DNA from: Selaginella tamariscina
Lineage: Eukaryota; Streptophyta; Lycopodiopsida; Selaginellales; Selaginellaceae
Assembly: GCA_003024785.1 (NCBI GenBank)
Contig: PUQB01000280.1
Location: 1-64,000, forward strand
DNA length: 64,000 bases
Direction: 5' to 3'
In this document: positions 51,835 to 64,000 of the stretch, piece by piece
How the letters are laid out: every line of letters starts with the position of its first letter
Numbering within the stretch: position 1 is the first letter of the stretch
Position numbers and translations under genes: made by a program
The notes under the pieces: generated by a model
The model's database searches: none
Told to the model about the DNA's origin: nothing
Seen by the model: the letters and a program-made list of their open reading frames with translations, nothing else

Positions 51835-53617
51835 TGTGGAAGAAAAAGAAGAAAATGTTAATGACGACACAAATAAGGAGCAAGTATAAGAATATCAATT
51901 TGAACAACAAATGATAGCATCTTCATCAACAAACACCAAGTCATAAGAAAGGAAAAGGTGACCTATAGCTATCTTAATTTGTAAATTTAAAATCTTGTAA
52001 TTTAATTTTAGTGTATATGGACATTTAAAAAAAACAAGCACTTCTTCATTTTATCCAATTGCAAGCATAGAATTCCAATTCTTAATTATCATATCCTTGA
52101 CCAAATGGAGTCTCTAGGGTATTCAAAACATCTTTTTCATAAGGATGTTCACAACCAAGAAATTAGTGAACATGGAGTACCTAACAACACTCATGGGGAG
52201 GGTGTAGGCCAAGGATGACATGTAGAACTTGGCAAAGGGCTCATGAATGAACCATTCAAGAAGAACTCTTAATAGAATGTAAGGTCTCCCAAAACAATCT
52301 TCTTAATGAGATGTTAGTCTATCGTGAAAAGTGAGGACTAGAACATAAAGACATGTGCCATGAGATCTTCATGTTGACCTCTAGTAAACGGCTCATTTTT
52401 ATGTGCAGTGGAATAGACAACTTCTTTAAAACTCTCATGTCATAAAAAATTTGTGTGGGTATTTGAACTTCAACTCAATTACATAATGTAAAGAAAATAG
52501 TCTCGCCAATCAAGCAATGTTACGCCTCTTTCAACTCAATTTTTACTACAATAAAAACATCATTATTGACCAAGATTAATGCATTAAAAGACACAAAAAA
52601 GGAGTTGTTCATTAAGTCTAAAAGACTTTTCAATTCATACCCAAAATGGAAGTCCCACGTGAAGAATCACCAATTGATTCTTATGGATGACAATCATGTT
52701 AAAAAATGTTCTCAAACTTCAAAAATTTTATATTGCACCCAATCTCATACAACCCTTTTAAGTTTAAATATGGGAAGGATAACAAAGTAATTAATAAGTT
52801 ACTAATTTACTTAATGTAGATAAAAAATAGGCTTTTTCAACCATATAACCTAACCATTTAAGATCCCATTTACAAAATGTGACCAAAGTTGATGAAAGAT
52901 ACAAACTTAAATGACAAATTTAAATAACACAAAAGACTAATAAATTACTTATGCGATTTAAAGAAATTAAAACAAACTCCACGAAGAGTATTTATTCAAG
53001 CCAAAAGAGTACATCACCATCGTTGCACATAGGTTGGAATTTTTTATAAAGGGAAAATTATTTGTTAAACGAGAGATATAAATATATACAGGGCTACTAA
53101 GAAATAAAAAATAAATATTTATTCAACAAGTTAATTTAATTAGAGTTTACATACAAATTGCTAGTATATTCCAATAATTTTACAGTAATTATATATTTTC
53201 TATATAATTAAAAATAAATTAAAAATAGATATTTAACATGATTTTTTATTTTAATCTAATGAATTTATTCCTAATCTAGTTCTTAATTCACATTAACCTC
53301 ATGAATTTAGAATAACATTCAAACTGAGTTTAATATAATTATGAAATCAAATATGGTTCTTCATGTGGTGTTGATGACTCAACGTTAGATTTTAGAATGA
53401 TTATTAAACAGGCTTCTATTAATAAGGGTGTTAATGATATATGTTTAAAATTAGTATAGAATGAAATTTAAGACGACCATCGTATGACTTATATTATATA
53501 AGAATATCTAATTATATATCTGATTTATATTTATAAGTAAGAGAAAAGTAAATCATTAGATACATACATGTTTATAAATACAAAAAATAATTAATAATTA
53601 AATAAATAAAATATTAA
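51835..53617. other. AT-rich intergenic stretch
   Basis: No supported gene. The single short open frame at 52566-52790 is Lys/Asn-rich and unrecognised. No array or terminal repeats seen. Confidence 0.45.
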
Positions 53618-54431
53618 GGCCCACTTTCCACTAGCGGGTGGTTATTTGGCCGGTGGTAAATTAAAATAATGCCACGTCATTAATTATTACTACCACTGTG
53701 CTTTTCCATTAGAGTGGTTAATTGAATTAAAAAATAAATTAGTAATGCACAATTTTTATTTAATCAATTATTATAAACATATATATATATATACATATGT
53801 AATAAATGTGCACCTACTCAGTATTTTTAATTAAAAAATATATTAAAACTCTAACTTTTCATTGTTATTTTTTTATATAGAATAATTAATTATAGTTTAC
53901 TAATGTCTTTCTATATATATGTGTATAACAGTGTATACACACACACACACACACACACAACACACACACACACACAGATATATATTTACACAAACATGTG
54001 AGTGTGTTGAGAGAAAGAGAGATCTACAATAACTTATGTTTTTTCTGCAAATAAGTATATAACAACTAATGTGTCTATATATATATATAATATTCTTACA
54101 TGTAAATGAGTGATATTTTACTAATTAAAGTTCTAATTTATTTGTTTTTTCATTGATTTTTTGAAAGCTAAAAAAAGTAAAACCTAATTTCATTAATCTT
54201 GATACACGTGTCATTCAATTATGCCCGGTAGCCATACAACCGGGCAAAATTGCCCGGTTATTAGGCTACCACCGAAAAAGCCATGTAGGTCCACATAGGT
54301 GCCACATAAGTGCCATGTAGATTATAAATTATAAATAACCAGCAAGTGGAAAACCAAACCCATGGTAGAATAAATAATTTCTTTTATTTTGATTGGTAGG
54401 CAATTAACCACCCGCTAGTGGAAAGTGGGCC
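53618..54431. mobile_element. PIF/Harbinger-like MITE, 814 bp
   Basis: Perfect 27-bp terminal inverted repeats: GGCCCACTTTCCACTAGCGG at the left has its exact reverse complement at the right end (54405-54431). A TAA trinucleotide flanks each side (53615-53617 and 54432-54434), the target duplication of PIF/Harbinger elements, whose ends also often start GG(C/G)C. The interior is non-coding and AT-rich with (AC)n near 53940-53975 and a CCGGGCAAAATTGCCCGG inner palindrome near 54240. Perfect ends suggest recent mobility. Confidence 0.85.
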
Positions 54432-54687
54432 TAATTTATAAGCTAATTATAAATACTAAAAAACTTGTGAAAACTACATACATACATAAATGTGTGTGTG
54501 TGTGTGTGTTTGTTTTCTAAATTTACATGCAAACACAGACACACTTGGAATTTAGATTTAAATAAGTTTAAATACATAATATACACAAACATAGCTAGAT
54601 ATCTAATACTAAGTTTAAATTAATTATAAATATTTAAAAGGTTTTCTTTTTTAGTTTACAATTAAACTGTTGATTAGTTTTCTTAGA

Positions 54688-54806
54688 CGTTTTGGAGCTG
54701 AAAATCCTTCATATACACCCTTATGGATAAAGAACTACGCTTGCAGGTGTAATTAGAAGTGCAGTTGCAAACCCTACTGATGCAGCGCAAGCTCCAATGA
54801 TAGAAG
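54688..54806 (+). pseudogene. Mitochondrial carrier (uncoupling-protein type) exon fragment
   Basis: Encodes FGAENPSYTPLWIKNYA and, after a one-base shift, AGVIRSAVANPTDAAQAPMI before a GT. The second part matches the carrier signature region of UCP/BMCP-like mitochondrial carriers (…SAVANPTDVVKVRMQ), but the charged residues after PTD are replaced (AAQAPM for VVKVRM). No further carrier exon was found nearby, so an isolated decayed exon is most likely. A gene with very long introns cannot be excluded. Confidence 0.5.
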
Positions 54807-56911
54807 GTACATTATGTGTATTTATATGTACATCTCTTCTATATATAAAAGCACATGTTTTCGTTATATATACATAGTTCTATATTAGATTGGTGTGTGA
54901 CATGTATAACTTCACTGATATATATTTTATGTATATGTCTGAGAGAGATTCTCTCTCTCTATTATTTACACACATGCATTGGTCTCACCTGATACATTAT
55001 GTATATAAGGTGGAGGTAGGCCATGGCACTATAAAGGTCCATTTTCATGCAGTATTTAGCTAGTTTTTACAATTCAGCCCCTTCTTTTATAATTAATTAA
55101 GTTAATTATTTTAATAATTTTATATGCATTTAAAGGATATAAATTAAAAGACCTTAGGGTTAATGCATTTCATATATACATGATTAGTATACGTAAGTTT
55201 CTTTAAATAATTTTTTTGTCCTAACTTTTAGTATTTACTAAATATTCAAAGTTTAATTAATTATCACTAATACAAAAGGGTATTTCTCATATGTATATGC
55301 AAATGATATGGTCAAAAAGATTTGCATGTTAAGAATTAGTGTCAGGTATATAATTACAAGTTTACATATACATCAATTAAGTTTCCAACTTGATATTATT
55401 AACTTGCCATACTAATGAAATATTTAAGAATTTTCTATATTGATATTCACCAGCTTTTAAATAGTAATATCAATTTATTGTACTTTTAAATTATGAATTT
55501 AAAACAGTTAAATTCAGCTTCAAATATTTCGTTTTCTCAATATATCTCGGAATATCCCCATTCAGATCCATTTTCATGTTTGATTCTCCTATGTTCTTGG
55601 TTGTCATTCTTTCAGCAAGATTGTTTACGAGAAAGAGCTTAAATTAAGACAGGTCTCTCTCTCTCCACAAACACACGCACGCACACGCGCACGCGCATGC
55701 ACGCACGCACGCACGCACATTTTTCCCCGGCTTTTCTACTGGTCTTTAACATGATTTTCTTTCTCAACAACTGTTCCTTCATTTTCTTATTTTCTTCCAT
55801 AAGTGGATACCTGTATGTTTAAGTATATTTATATATACATACATTTTACTATATAATCCTATATTATATTTAACTAAACTAGTTTTATATATATATTAGG
55901 TTAGTGTTATATTTATTATCAATATGTGTGTGTATACACACATCTAGTGACTGAATAACTTGTTTGGAGTTAATGCAAACGTGGCTGTATAATAAATTAA
56001 TAACCAAGGACAACAAAATATACATGCATTAACTAACAAAATATATATTTATATACATATATATACACAAACATAATCATGTTTATGCATATCCATATGA
56101 TTTATTTGTTTATATATTATTTCTTATAAATAGTATTTTAATATTTCAATATATACATTCATATATATTATATATATTCTAATTACATTGAAACATAAAC
56201 CGTAGCCAAGGTTATTTAAATTAATAAAAACACAAGCACCTATGCATTTAAAACATATGTATTCTCTATGTCTGTGTATTATACATACTAATCCGCACGC
56301 TCACACACACATATCAATGAGTATGGATTCCTTATCAATTTTTTGAATCACAGTACATTATATATTTATACTAAGTAAACTACGGCATGCCAATTAACTT
56401 TAAAAATATTTTATTTAAAAGTAGCTACTTAAATTTAAAAGTTTTTTTATAATTACTTCAATTTAAAAACATGTAACTCTACAATTATAGGAATTGTAAC
56501 CAAGTGGTTAAAAAAATCCTTAATGCCAGTTCCAACCCGATAGATTTATTAAGTTTAGTTTAATGATTTAAGTTAACTTGCTCATCTCTTGTTATGTTAG
56601 TTGTAACTTTATATATACATTCTACATTTCAAAATCGACTAATACGAAGTTTAATAAATATAAATATAAATAAATATATAAATAATTAAGCATTTGTTAC
56701 TTAGACGTTTTTATTCGTCAACACACACCACGCCTATATGTGTATATGTTGCTAAGTTGATTGAGCAATAAAAAACAGTGCTTTCATACGGTTAAATATT
56801 TAAACTATATTATTTAAAGTTTATTATGATGCATGTACCACGGAACCGACCACAAACGTGGACAGTATTATGATGCATGTACCCCAATATATATAGCCTT
56901 CTACACAGAAC
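54807..56911. other. AT-rich spacer with short microsatellites
   Basis: No supported gene. An AC/CACG-rich microsatellite lies at about 55668-55718 and short TA tracts at 56040-56070. Nothing else recognisable. Confidence 0.45.
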
Positions 56912-56985
56912 CGACCACAATAGGATTCGAACTCATAACCTTTGGATTGAAAGTCCAAAGGGCTAATCCACTGCGCTATGATGCC
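56912..56985 (-). pseudogene. tRNA pseudogene (Arg-TCT-like, anticodon now TTC)
   Basis: Reads GGCATCATAGCGCAGTGG..., with anticodon stem TTGGA/TCCAA and loop CTTTCAA, so the anticodon position is TTC. Overall it resembles plant tRNA-Arg(TCT) (GCGCAGTGGATTAGC, GGACTTCTAATCC), but the anticodon loop differs and the acceptor stem has two mismatches. A and B boxes (AGCGCAGTGG, GAGTTCGAATCC) survive. Probably inactive or the head of a tRNA-derived SINE. Confidence 0.6.
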
Positions 56986-56986
56986 T

Positions 56987-57106
56987 TAATGATGCGTATA
57001 TATTTAAAGTAACTATGCTCATATATTTAAAATGATATGATAATTATTAATGATGCGTATATATTTAAAGTAACTATGCTCATATATTTAAAATGATATA
57101 TATAAA
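56987..57106. repeat. Tandem duplication, 61-bp unit
   Basis: TAATGATGCGTATATATTTA begins at 56987 and again at 57048, with about 50 bp identical in each copy. It separates the tRNA pseudogene from tRNA-Tyr. Confidence 0.9.
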
Positions 57107-57114
57107 ATAATTTA

Positions 57115-57199
57115 TCCGACCTGCCGGAATCGAACCAGCGACCTAGGATGTCCGTACACACTACTACAGTCCTCCGCTCTACCAACTGAGCTAAGTCGG
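57115..57199 (-). tRNA. tRNA-Tyr (anticodon GTA) with intron
   Basis: Minus-strand cloverleaf CCGAC...TTAGCTCAGTTGGTAGAGC, anticodon arm GGAGGACTGTAG followed by a short intron of about 12 nt after the base 3' of the anticodon, then ATCCTAGGTCGC and T-arm GCTGGTTCGATTCCGGC, closing with AGGTCGGA. Plant nuclear tRNA-Tyr genes all have such an intron. Compared with the usual plant sequence one C is lost from the acceptor run (CCGACCT) and one T from ATCCTTAGG. These match the homopolymer losses in the protein genes and may be sequence errors. Confidence 0.9.
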
Positions 57200-58067
57200 A
57201 TTTGTAAAACTCTTTACAAATATACGCATATATTCTGTAGTATTATTTTATTTTAGCATCAACTACATACACTGTTTTCAAGGTGTGAACGCGGAGTGGA
57301 ATATCATTCTCTAAGTGTATTATTATTCCAGATCTGGGAGCCCACGTTTTGCATCTTTAGGTTGACTCTATGTGTATGTACTCTTCATATGCACATAATG
57401 TGTGTGACCTTCGTAAGGTGGCTATAATGAGTAGTTTTAATCATTCCTTATAAAACCTTCCTATGTACAGTGTTTCCAATTGAGCTTATATACCTTAGAA
57501 AGGGCACTGCAGTTAAGAAGGATAGAGATAGTACCATAGTCATGGTAAGTATGTGCCGCAGGTGGGTGCACAAGTATAATTCCTTTAATATATACACTTA
57601 ATCTTGGTTAATTTTTATTTTTTATAATGTACTCCTTATTGGGTTGTATTATGCTATTTTATTATTAATATACGTGTGTGTACTTCTATATGCATATTTG
57701 TTTGTGTGCATTCACAGAATAACTTGTTTTAGCCCAGAGAAATGGTGGAGTGGGTTTACAACTGAAGAATTCAATATTTCCTAGAAGAAGAACTCGCCAC
57801 TTTTACAAGTATGTTTGTATGGACGTAGCATAAAATTTATAGTCATATTATTAGAGCTTTATAATTAATTTTATCTTTTTAAAACTTAGTTTGTTGAATA
57901 TGTAGAATATGTGAAAACTATCAAGGCAAATTGTATACTTTAATTAAATATTTAAAAGATTATTTATATTATATAAATTACACATCATGATGACCATCGT
58001 GGGATTTGACAAGGGTGTCCGTAATCTTTAAGCTGCTGTTTACAATTATTGTGTGTGCGTGTATGTA

Positions 58068-58098
<31 letters not shown>

Positions 58099-59077
58099 TA
58101 GTGTTAATTTTTAATAAATTAATTTATAGATATTTTATAGTGTTCAGACTCATGCTTGACTCATTTATAGTGTGTATATATATATATAAGTTATATTTAT
58201 TGATATATACTACTAACTTGGATATTGAGAAAGAAAAGGTATTTTGTTGGGTGGCAAGACAACACTTGTTAACGGCGTCCTTCCTTTAATGGTAAACTCT
58301 AATATATTTTCAAGTTTAAACTTAATCATACTACTGTTACTAATAGTAAAAATAAACTTTACTAGTGCATTGTGTGTGTGTGTGTGATATATATATATAC
58401 ATGTGTATATTATTTTACATATACACATATATACGCACATGATATATCTATACTAATGTATGTGTTGTTCTGGAATATCCATCCTCTTTGAGTGAGCTTT
58501 TTCCTTATAACTCATATACTTTCATTTATTGTCATGTGCATACACGTGCATACATATATTCACACAGACATGTAGTTGTGGTACTTGTATGTTTATATAC
58601 ATATACACAATATACTTTACATATATGTATATATATATATAATTCTAATTTTAAAACAGCTTCGAAAACATAAAAAATCTGTTTGTTTTTGAGATCTGGA
58701 TATATTAAAAGAACTGATATTCTGAGCTTATACATTGTAAAGTTTATTTCATTTTTACTTCATTATATTCAAATGAAATAAACTTTTGTCGGATATTTAA
58801 ATACGTTAATCATTAGCGTTGTATTTTTCCAAGGCATTGATACTCATTTTTTCTAATTAAAATATAACTTTTACGTATTAATGAAAATATAAAATGATTA
58901 TAAATAATTTTATTAAAACATACAGAGGTTTATCATAGTATATACAAAGTATATTCTAAAGTTTACTTGGGGAGATATACCTTTTACTTGGTATAAATTT
59001 TTGGAGGTTTTAGGGATTTGATAAGTATTCAATTATCAATATAAAAAGGTCAAAAGACTACCATCCATGACCACATT
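57200..59077. other. AT-rich intergenic stretch
   Basis: No gene that I can support. Short exon-like blocks near 57500 and 57740 are flanked by plausible splice signals but match nothing I know. (TA)n occurs near 58080-58098 and 58175-58188. Confidence 0.4.
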
Positions 59078-59492
59078 AAATTACATTTATACCCTTGAAA
59101 TTTGTCATATTTACATATATACCCTGGAATTTTATCGTAATATTTTGACTTTCAAATAATAATATTAACTAAAAATATTTTTTTAATTCATAATATATTA
59201 TAAATAAAATAATTAGTATATTAAGTGTTAAATGTTAAAAAATTGTTATAGTAAAAAATGAAATATTTTTTAAAATAATATATATTATATTGTGATGTAT
59301 GTTGTATTTTGGACCTAAATATAAGAAGTATAAATTAATTATAAATTTTATTAATTTTTTAAAAATGTTTTTTACTTTTTAATTTTGAAATTTATGAAGT
59401 TTTAAATTGAAATTTAGAGGTATATATGTAAATATAAAATTTTTAAGGATTTATATAAATGATAATTTTATGGGATTAAATGTAATTTTCCC
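59078..59492. mobile_element. Second, diverged copy of the Mutator-like MITE
   Basis: About 415 bp similar along its length to 32388-32799, with inverted ends AAATTACATTTATACCC and GTAATTTTCCC. The outermost left bases are eroded and no target duplication is visible, so this copy is older. Confidence 0.75.
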
Positions 59493-59639
59493 TGTAAGAA
59501 ATGATTGAGTTTGCTAGGGTGCACTAAATATTTATGTATAATGAATGAAGCTTGGATTGCCTTTATATAATATATTAGGGTTCATGTGACTCTACTCAAG
59601 TAAAAGCGAGATTGTAATAAAAAGAAAAGGACTGTAATG

Positions 59640-60045
59640 TTTTGGATTAGTCCCTAGATGTGGCATACTCAAGCACAACAGTGTGGATCTACCAATGTTA
59701 AGGCTACTCTTAGGGTGTGATATACCCCAATCAATTGAAATTAAGGCAGCACAAAGGGTATGCCTTTATAACATAATTTAGGCTTATGCTAAGGAAGAGG
59801 AAGGAATCAAACACTTTTACTCTTGACATGCTTTCTCCACACCTATCCTACTTAATATATGTGATAAAAGCCCCCTTCCTCCCCTCCTCTCCCTTTGCCT
59901 CCCATTTTCCTATTTTATAAAGTGGGTTAGCTATTTTATTCTTAACAAGAATATACTTGGTGAGTTTAACCTAATGGCTTATGAACTCATAAACCCTAAT
60001 TTGAGGCGTGAGATTAAGGCAAGGATTAGGTCAATCTTTGAGAAG
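59640..60045 (-). mobile_element. Fragment of a LARD-family LTR
   Basis: Diverged partial copy of the 1.64-kb LTR: shared words include GGCAGCACAA, CCTACTTAATATATGTGATA, ATTTTCCTATTT..AAGTGGG and the CCCTAA-rich end. Only the central part is kept. It sits just before the chromovirus LTR. Confidence 0.65.
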
Positions 60046-60455
60046 TTGAGATGAGGTGGAGGAGAACCTCACAATCCTTTGGAGATTGTGATAGATATCA
60101 GCAACCAACTAATTCAATCAAGATGCACAATGAAGGACCTGGAGCAAGTGAAGAAGATCACAACAAAGGCCATGGAAGAAGTGATGATGTTTAAGTTTTT
60201 GGTTCTTCAAACAACGGCCAATATGATAGCCACTCACTTGATGAAGGTAACACACTCCTAGTCCATAGATAGTTGAGACAAAGATGGAGATAGGAGGTCC
60301 AAGTAAGACAAAGGCAAGAACACTTGTGTAGAAAATATCAAAGCTCTAAGACAAGTTTAACATCCTTGTCATTGGCTACTAATTTCCTTAACACTTCCAA
60401 ATGCTTACTGCCACTGTAGGATGGACAAGTAGAATTTATGTCTTAAGCTAATTAA

Positions 60456-60901
60456 TGTCAAGCCATGATCTAAGAACAAGGAGGCTTGACTCAGGAGCAG
60501 GACAAGGACTAGGAATAAGACATGAGCAAAAAAGAACTAGGAACAAGACAGGAGTAGGATAGGAACTAGGAGCAAGACAAGGAAGAATAAGATGCAAGGA
60601 GTAAGACAAGAACAAGACAAGATTGATCGTACAAAGGCTGATGTTGATAGTAATTGATTGTACAACAATTAGGTCGGAGCTTTTACACTCACAATTCCAA
60701 GAGCTAATATGGTCATAAGCCTAATCTAATCATGAGCTAAAAATGGTGACCCTTATCCTGTAGGTGCATCCTGTAGCATATCCTATAGGCATATCCTATA
60801 GTTATATCATGTGGGCATATCCTATAGGTGTATCTTGTATCCCTTATCATGTATCCTGTATCATGTATTTGGAATCCTGCATCCTGTATCGGGTCGTGAC
60901 A
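60456..60901 (-). repeat. Probable 3' LTR of the chromovirus with internal short repeats
   Basis: Right edge at 60901 is well marked by TGTCACGACCC (minus strand) next to the purine tract. Inside are a GGAACAAGACA-type purine repeat (about 60480-60625) and an ATCCTATAGG-type minisatellite (about 60755-60895). The left edge is a guess from the matching TGTCA. Confidence 0.45.
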
Positions 60902-63900
60902 GCACCTCCTCCCTAAGGACAAGTTCCACGAGTCTTGGGACCTGGTTTAGTAGGATAACACCAATGAAAGGCAGCAACTTTGGAAAAAGCATGGAGTAAG
61001 TTGGATGCAGGTTCTCAAGTGCGATCGATAGGCAAATAACCTTTCCAATCCACCAAGTATTGAAGTTGGCAGCGATAAAGACGAGAATCAAGGATGGTTA
61101 CAACTTTGTATTCATATTCATCGTTAATGACCACATGAGGGGGAGGAGAAGAAGCACGACCAGGAAGAGAAAAAGGATGATACGGCTCCAACAAGAGGTG
61201 TGAAACATAGGATGAAGTTTCACCGTAGATAGTAACTCTAGTCGGAAAGCTACAGGATTAACCTCCCCTGCAATCCTGTAAGGCCCAATTATTAAAAATC
61301 CAATTTAGAAGATGCGAATATGCTGACGAAGAAGTCACACGAGATCACCAATCTTGTATGCAGATGCCGGCTGACAATGAGCATCAGCATGACGCTTTGT
61401 ACTGTTCCTGTGCCTGCTAAAGATGAATTGAAGATCATCTTATACCTGATAAAATACTATAGACGATTCTGTACTGCAGGAGTGAAAGAAGGAGAAGCAG
61501 GAGGAGCAAAGTCAAAATGTGGATGGTAACCTGTAAGAGTGAAGAAGGTGTCTGGCCTGTAGATGCATGAATAGAGTTGTTGTAAGCAAACTTTGTCATT
61601 GGAAGAAGGTCCAACCAGTTGTCTTGTTGGTAATTGATGAAGTAGCGAAGATATTGCTTCAAGGTCTGAATCATGCGTTATGACTGCCCATCAGTTTGTG
61701 GATGATATCCTAAAGAAAGATCCGCTTTAACTTGTACACTTTGGAGAAGCTCTCGTCAAAATATGACATGAATTATGGGTCTCGATTAAATAATGCTCTC
61801 AAGAAGACCATGATATCGAAATACTTCGTGGATTACCAACTTAGCAGTTGTCTGGCCTATAGCTGTCTTGTTACATGGTAGGAAATAAGTATGTTTGGTG
61901 AAATGGTCAACCACCACAAGAACTGCATCAAATCCACGAGGAGGAAGATTTGTGAGGAAATCATAAAATGGATCTCCAAAGAGCAAAAGGAACAGGAAGA
62001 GGATGAAGAAGACCAGAGGGCACGTGACGAGGCATCTTTGACCTGTTGTTAGGTGTCACAACTCCGTACAAACCTTTCACAAAACCTTGCAACCAGGCCA
62101 TGAATAGTTGCGAGTCACCAACTCAACTGTCTTGGCCACACCAAAATGTCCTGTAGTCGAGGTATCATGACAATCATGTACCACACGAGTCATGTAAACA
62201 CCAACAGGAACATACAAAAGACCTTCCCGGTACAAGAGTCCGTCTTGTATGGTGAACAACTTGTAGTCTGAACGGGAACTGAAGGAAGAGGAGCTTACAA
62301 TGTCAGAATTAATGTGTGAGAAACACATTCTTTACCAAGTCGGTTGTAGCCAACTGCAAATGGATGTCCTGTAGACATGTTGAATTTGTTGGAGCCTAAT
62401 GAACCTGTAGTGCTGCAAGTCGAAATCGATCAGGACCCAACAACATTTGCTTTTGACAGTCATATGCAGGATCGTCCAGGGTCGGTGCAAGGTAAGAGCA
62501 CTTAGACAATGCGTTTGCTTTGCTATTCCGAAAACCGGGCCTATAAATAATGACAAAATCAAAATGTGATAGGAATTTTGCCCATCTAGCTGTTGCTAAC
62601 TGAGAACTCGAGCCATTTAAAAAAACTCCAGGTTCTTGTAATCTGTAAAAACTTGTATAAGATGCGCAGCACCTTCCAGGAAATGCCGCCACTCCTCGAA
62701 CAAATCCACAATGGTCTTGAGTTCCTTGTCATGAATCTATAATTGATCTCCGCCGAAAGGAACTTACGAGAGTGAAAGGCTACAGGATGGAGTAACTTGT
62801 CTTTTCCAACTTGTGATAGGATAGAATCTACCACAAATCCGAGGCATCTACTTCAACGAAAAAGGACGAGAAGGATCAGAGATGTGCTAAAATTGGAGTT
62901 GTCGTGAAGGCGTCCTTGAGTGTTGTGAATGCATGTTTCTCTTGTCGGACCAAGAGAAACCTTGTGCGCTTGGTGAGTTCCGTGAGTGGAAGTACACGCT
63001 TGGAAGAAGTCCTGTATGAACCATCTGTAGAAGTTTGCAAAGCCAAGGAAACATTGTACATCTCGTACAGACTTGGGCCTTCCCACTCCACGATAGTCTT
63101 CACCTTGTGCATGTCCATGGAAACGCAGCAGGAGACGATGTAGCCCAAAACTCCACAGTATCTGTCGAAAAAACACTTCTCCAACTTCGCATACAAGCCA
63201 TGCTCATGAAGCTTCTGTAGGACTAGTCGTACATGCTTGTCATGTGCCTTGGTCCTTGGAGAAAATTAAAATGTATCGAGGTAGATCACCACAAATTGGT
63301 CCAAGAAGTCACAAAAGATATCGTTCACCATGTGTTGGAACACGGTTGGGGCATTGGTAAGTCCGAAAGGCATCACCATGTACTCGAAATGTCCATACCT
63401 TGTACGAAAGGCAGTCTTCCACTCATCGCCTGGACGAATCCGTACAAGATTGTAAGCCCCTCGTAAGTCGATCTTCGTGAACACCTTTGCTCCTTGCAGC
63501 CGATCGAGAAGTTCCGGATCAATGGCAACGGGTACCGGTTCCGATGGTGACTTGATTCAAACCCTTGTAGTCACAACTAAATGCAAACTCCCATCTTTCT
63601 TCTTAAAAGAAGATAGGTGTTCCTGCGGGGACTTTGAGTGACGAATGAAGCCGAATGCCAAGTTGTCCTCGATGTACTAGTGAAGAACCTCCAATTCTGT
63701 AAGTGAAATGTATAAATTGGTCCGAACGGTGGAGTCTTTCCTTCCGCAAGATCGATAGGATAGTCGTAGGACCTGTGAATAGGAAGAACTACAGCCTTGT
63801 GCTTATCACAAACATCCTAAAAGAAGTAATACTTGAATGGCAGGGAAGAAGTAGGAGAAGGAGAAGGAGATTGAAAAATAAAAGAGTAGATATAGGAAGG

Positions 63901-64000
63901 TAGAAGAAGACGTAGGAGTTAGTTGAAAAGCAAAAAGATGAAAAGGAGTAGGATAATGGCAAGTTCATGCATAGTAATGGTAAGAACTCAGAGAGGGGAA
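60456..64000 (-). mobile_element. Ty3/gypsy chromovirus, 5' part beyond the window
   Basis: Minus-strand element read from the window's right edge leftwards: reverse transcriptase (about 63500-62900, with [13 protein letters not shown] and MPFGLTNAP), RNase H (about 62860-62400), integrase zinc domain and core (about 62330-61430), then a chromodomain-like segment (DSRLYRCQLQYLVDWKGY, about 61120-61040). A purine tract precedes an LTR whose outer edge is TGTCACGACCC at 60901. The other LTR edge is uncertain; TGTCAAGCC at 60456 is the best guess. The chromodomain places it among plant chromoviruses. The coding region is broken in many places, clearly more than the element at 25145, so it is an older fossil. 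Gag, protease and the other LTR lie outside the window. Confidence 0.85.

Noticed and set aside
57480-57810. Possible further exons of a mitochondrial carrier or other gene
   Set aside because: Plausible GT/AG borders but no recognisable residues; too weak to annotate.

Overview
The window is nuclear DNA of a land plant. The host genes have many introns with GT-AG sites, the introns are full of (TG)n, (TA)n and (GA)n microsatellites, and the gene set is plant-typical: an AVT1-type vacuolar amino acid transporter, a PPR protein, an AG-peptide, a COBRA-like protein, a GDSL lipase and an intron-bearing tRNA-Tyr. The aldehyde dehydrogenase looks most like ALDH21, a family known mainly from mosses, lycophytes and algae. 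That hints at a non-seed plant, but this is inference and I cannot name the species.

Positions 1-32000 are gene-rich. In order: AVT1-like transporter (+), charged tail-anchored protein of unknown function (+), eIF3g (-), PPR protein (-), GPI-anchored protein of the At4g28100 type (+), tRNA-Arg(CCG) (+), ALDH (-), GINS subunit PSF2 (+), AG-peptide (-), COBRA-like protein (+), a young Ty3/gypsy element (+), and a GDSL esterase/lipase (-). Two gene pairs are head to head across about 200 bp (PPR/GPI protein and ALDH/PSF2). The genes do not form one pathway. Three of them encode GPI-anchored cell-surface proteins, and with the GDSL lipase give a loose cell-wall flavour.

Positions 32000-64000 are repeat-rich and have no intact host protein gene that I can support. 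They hold a Mutator-like MITE with a perfect 9-bp target duplication and a diverged second copy, a strong 77-nt hairpin, a decayed transposon-like tract, and a three-level nest. In the nest, an old LTR copy was entered by a 9.7-kb LTR element without recognisable gag or pol (LARD-like), which was itself entered by a 2.8-kb Pack-MULE-like DNA transposon. The Pack-MULE carries pieces of three host genes: macro domain, mitochondrial enoyl reductase and an OCT7-type transporter. Further right are an 814-bp Harbinger-like MITE, a mitochondrial-carrier exon fragment, a tRNA pseudogene, tRNA-Tyr(GTA), and a chromovirus on the minus strand cut by the window end.

Almost every host gene, including tRNA-Tyr, is interrupted by one- or two-base indels, many of them in homopolymers, although splice sites and protein similarity are otherwise excellent. 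The simplest reading is residual consensus error in a long-read assembly, not a cluster of pseudogenes. Gene coordinates below are outer CDS limits; exon positions are in the evidence text.
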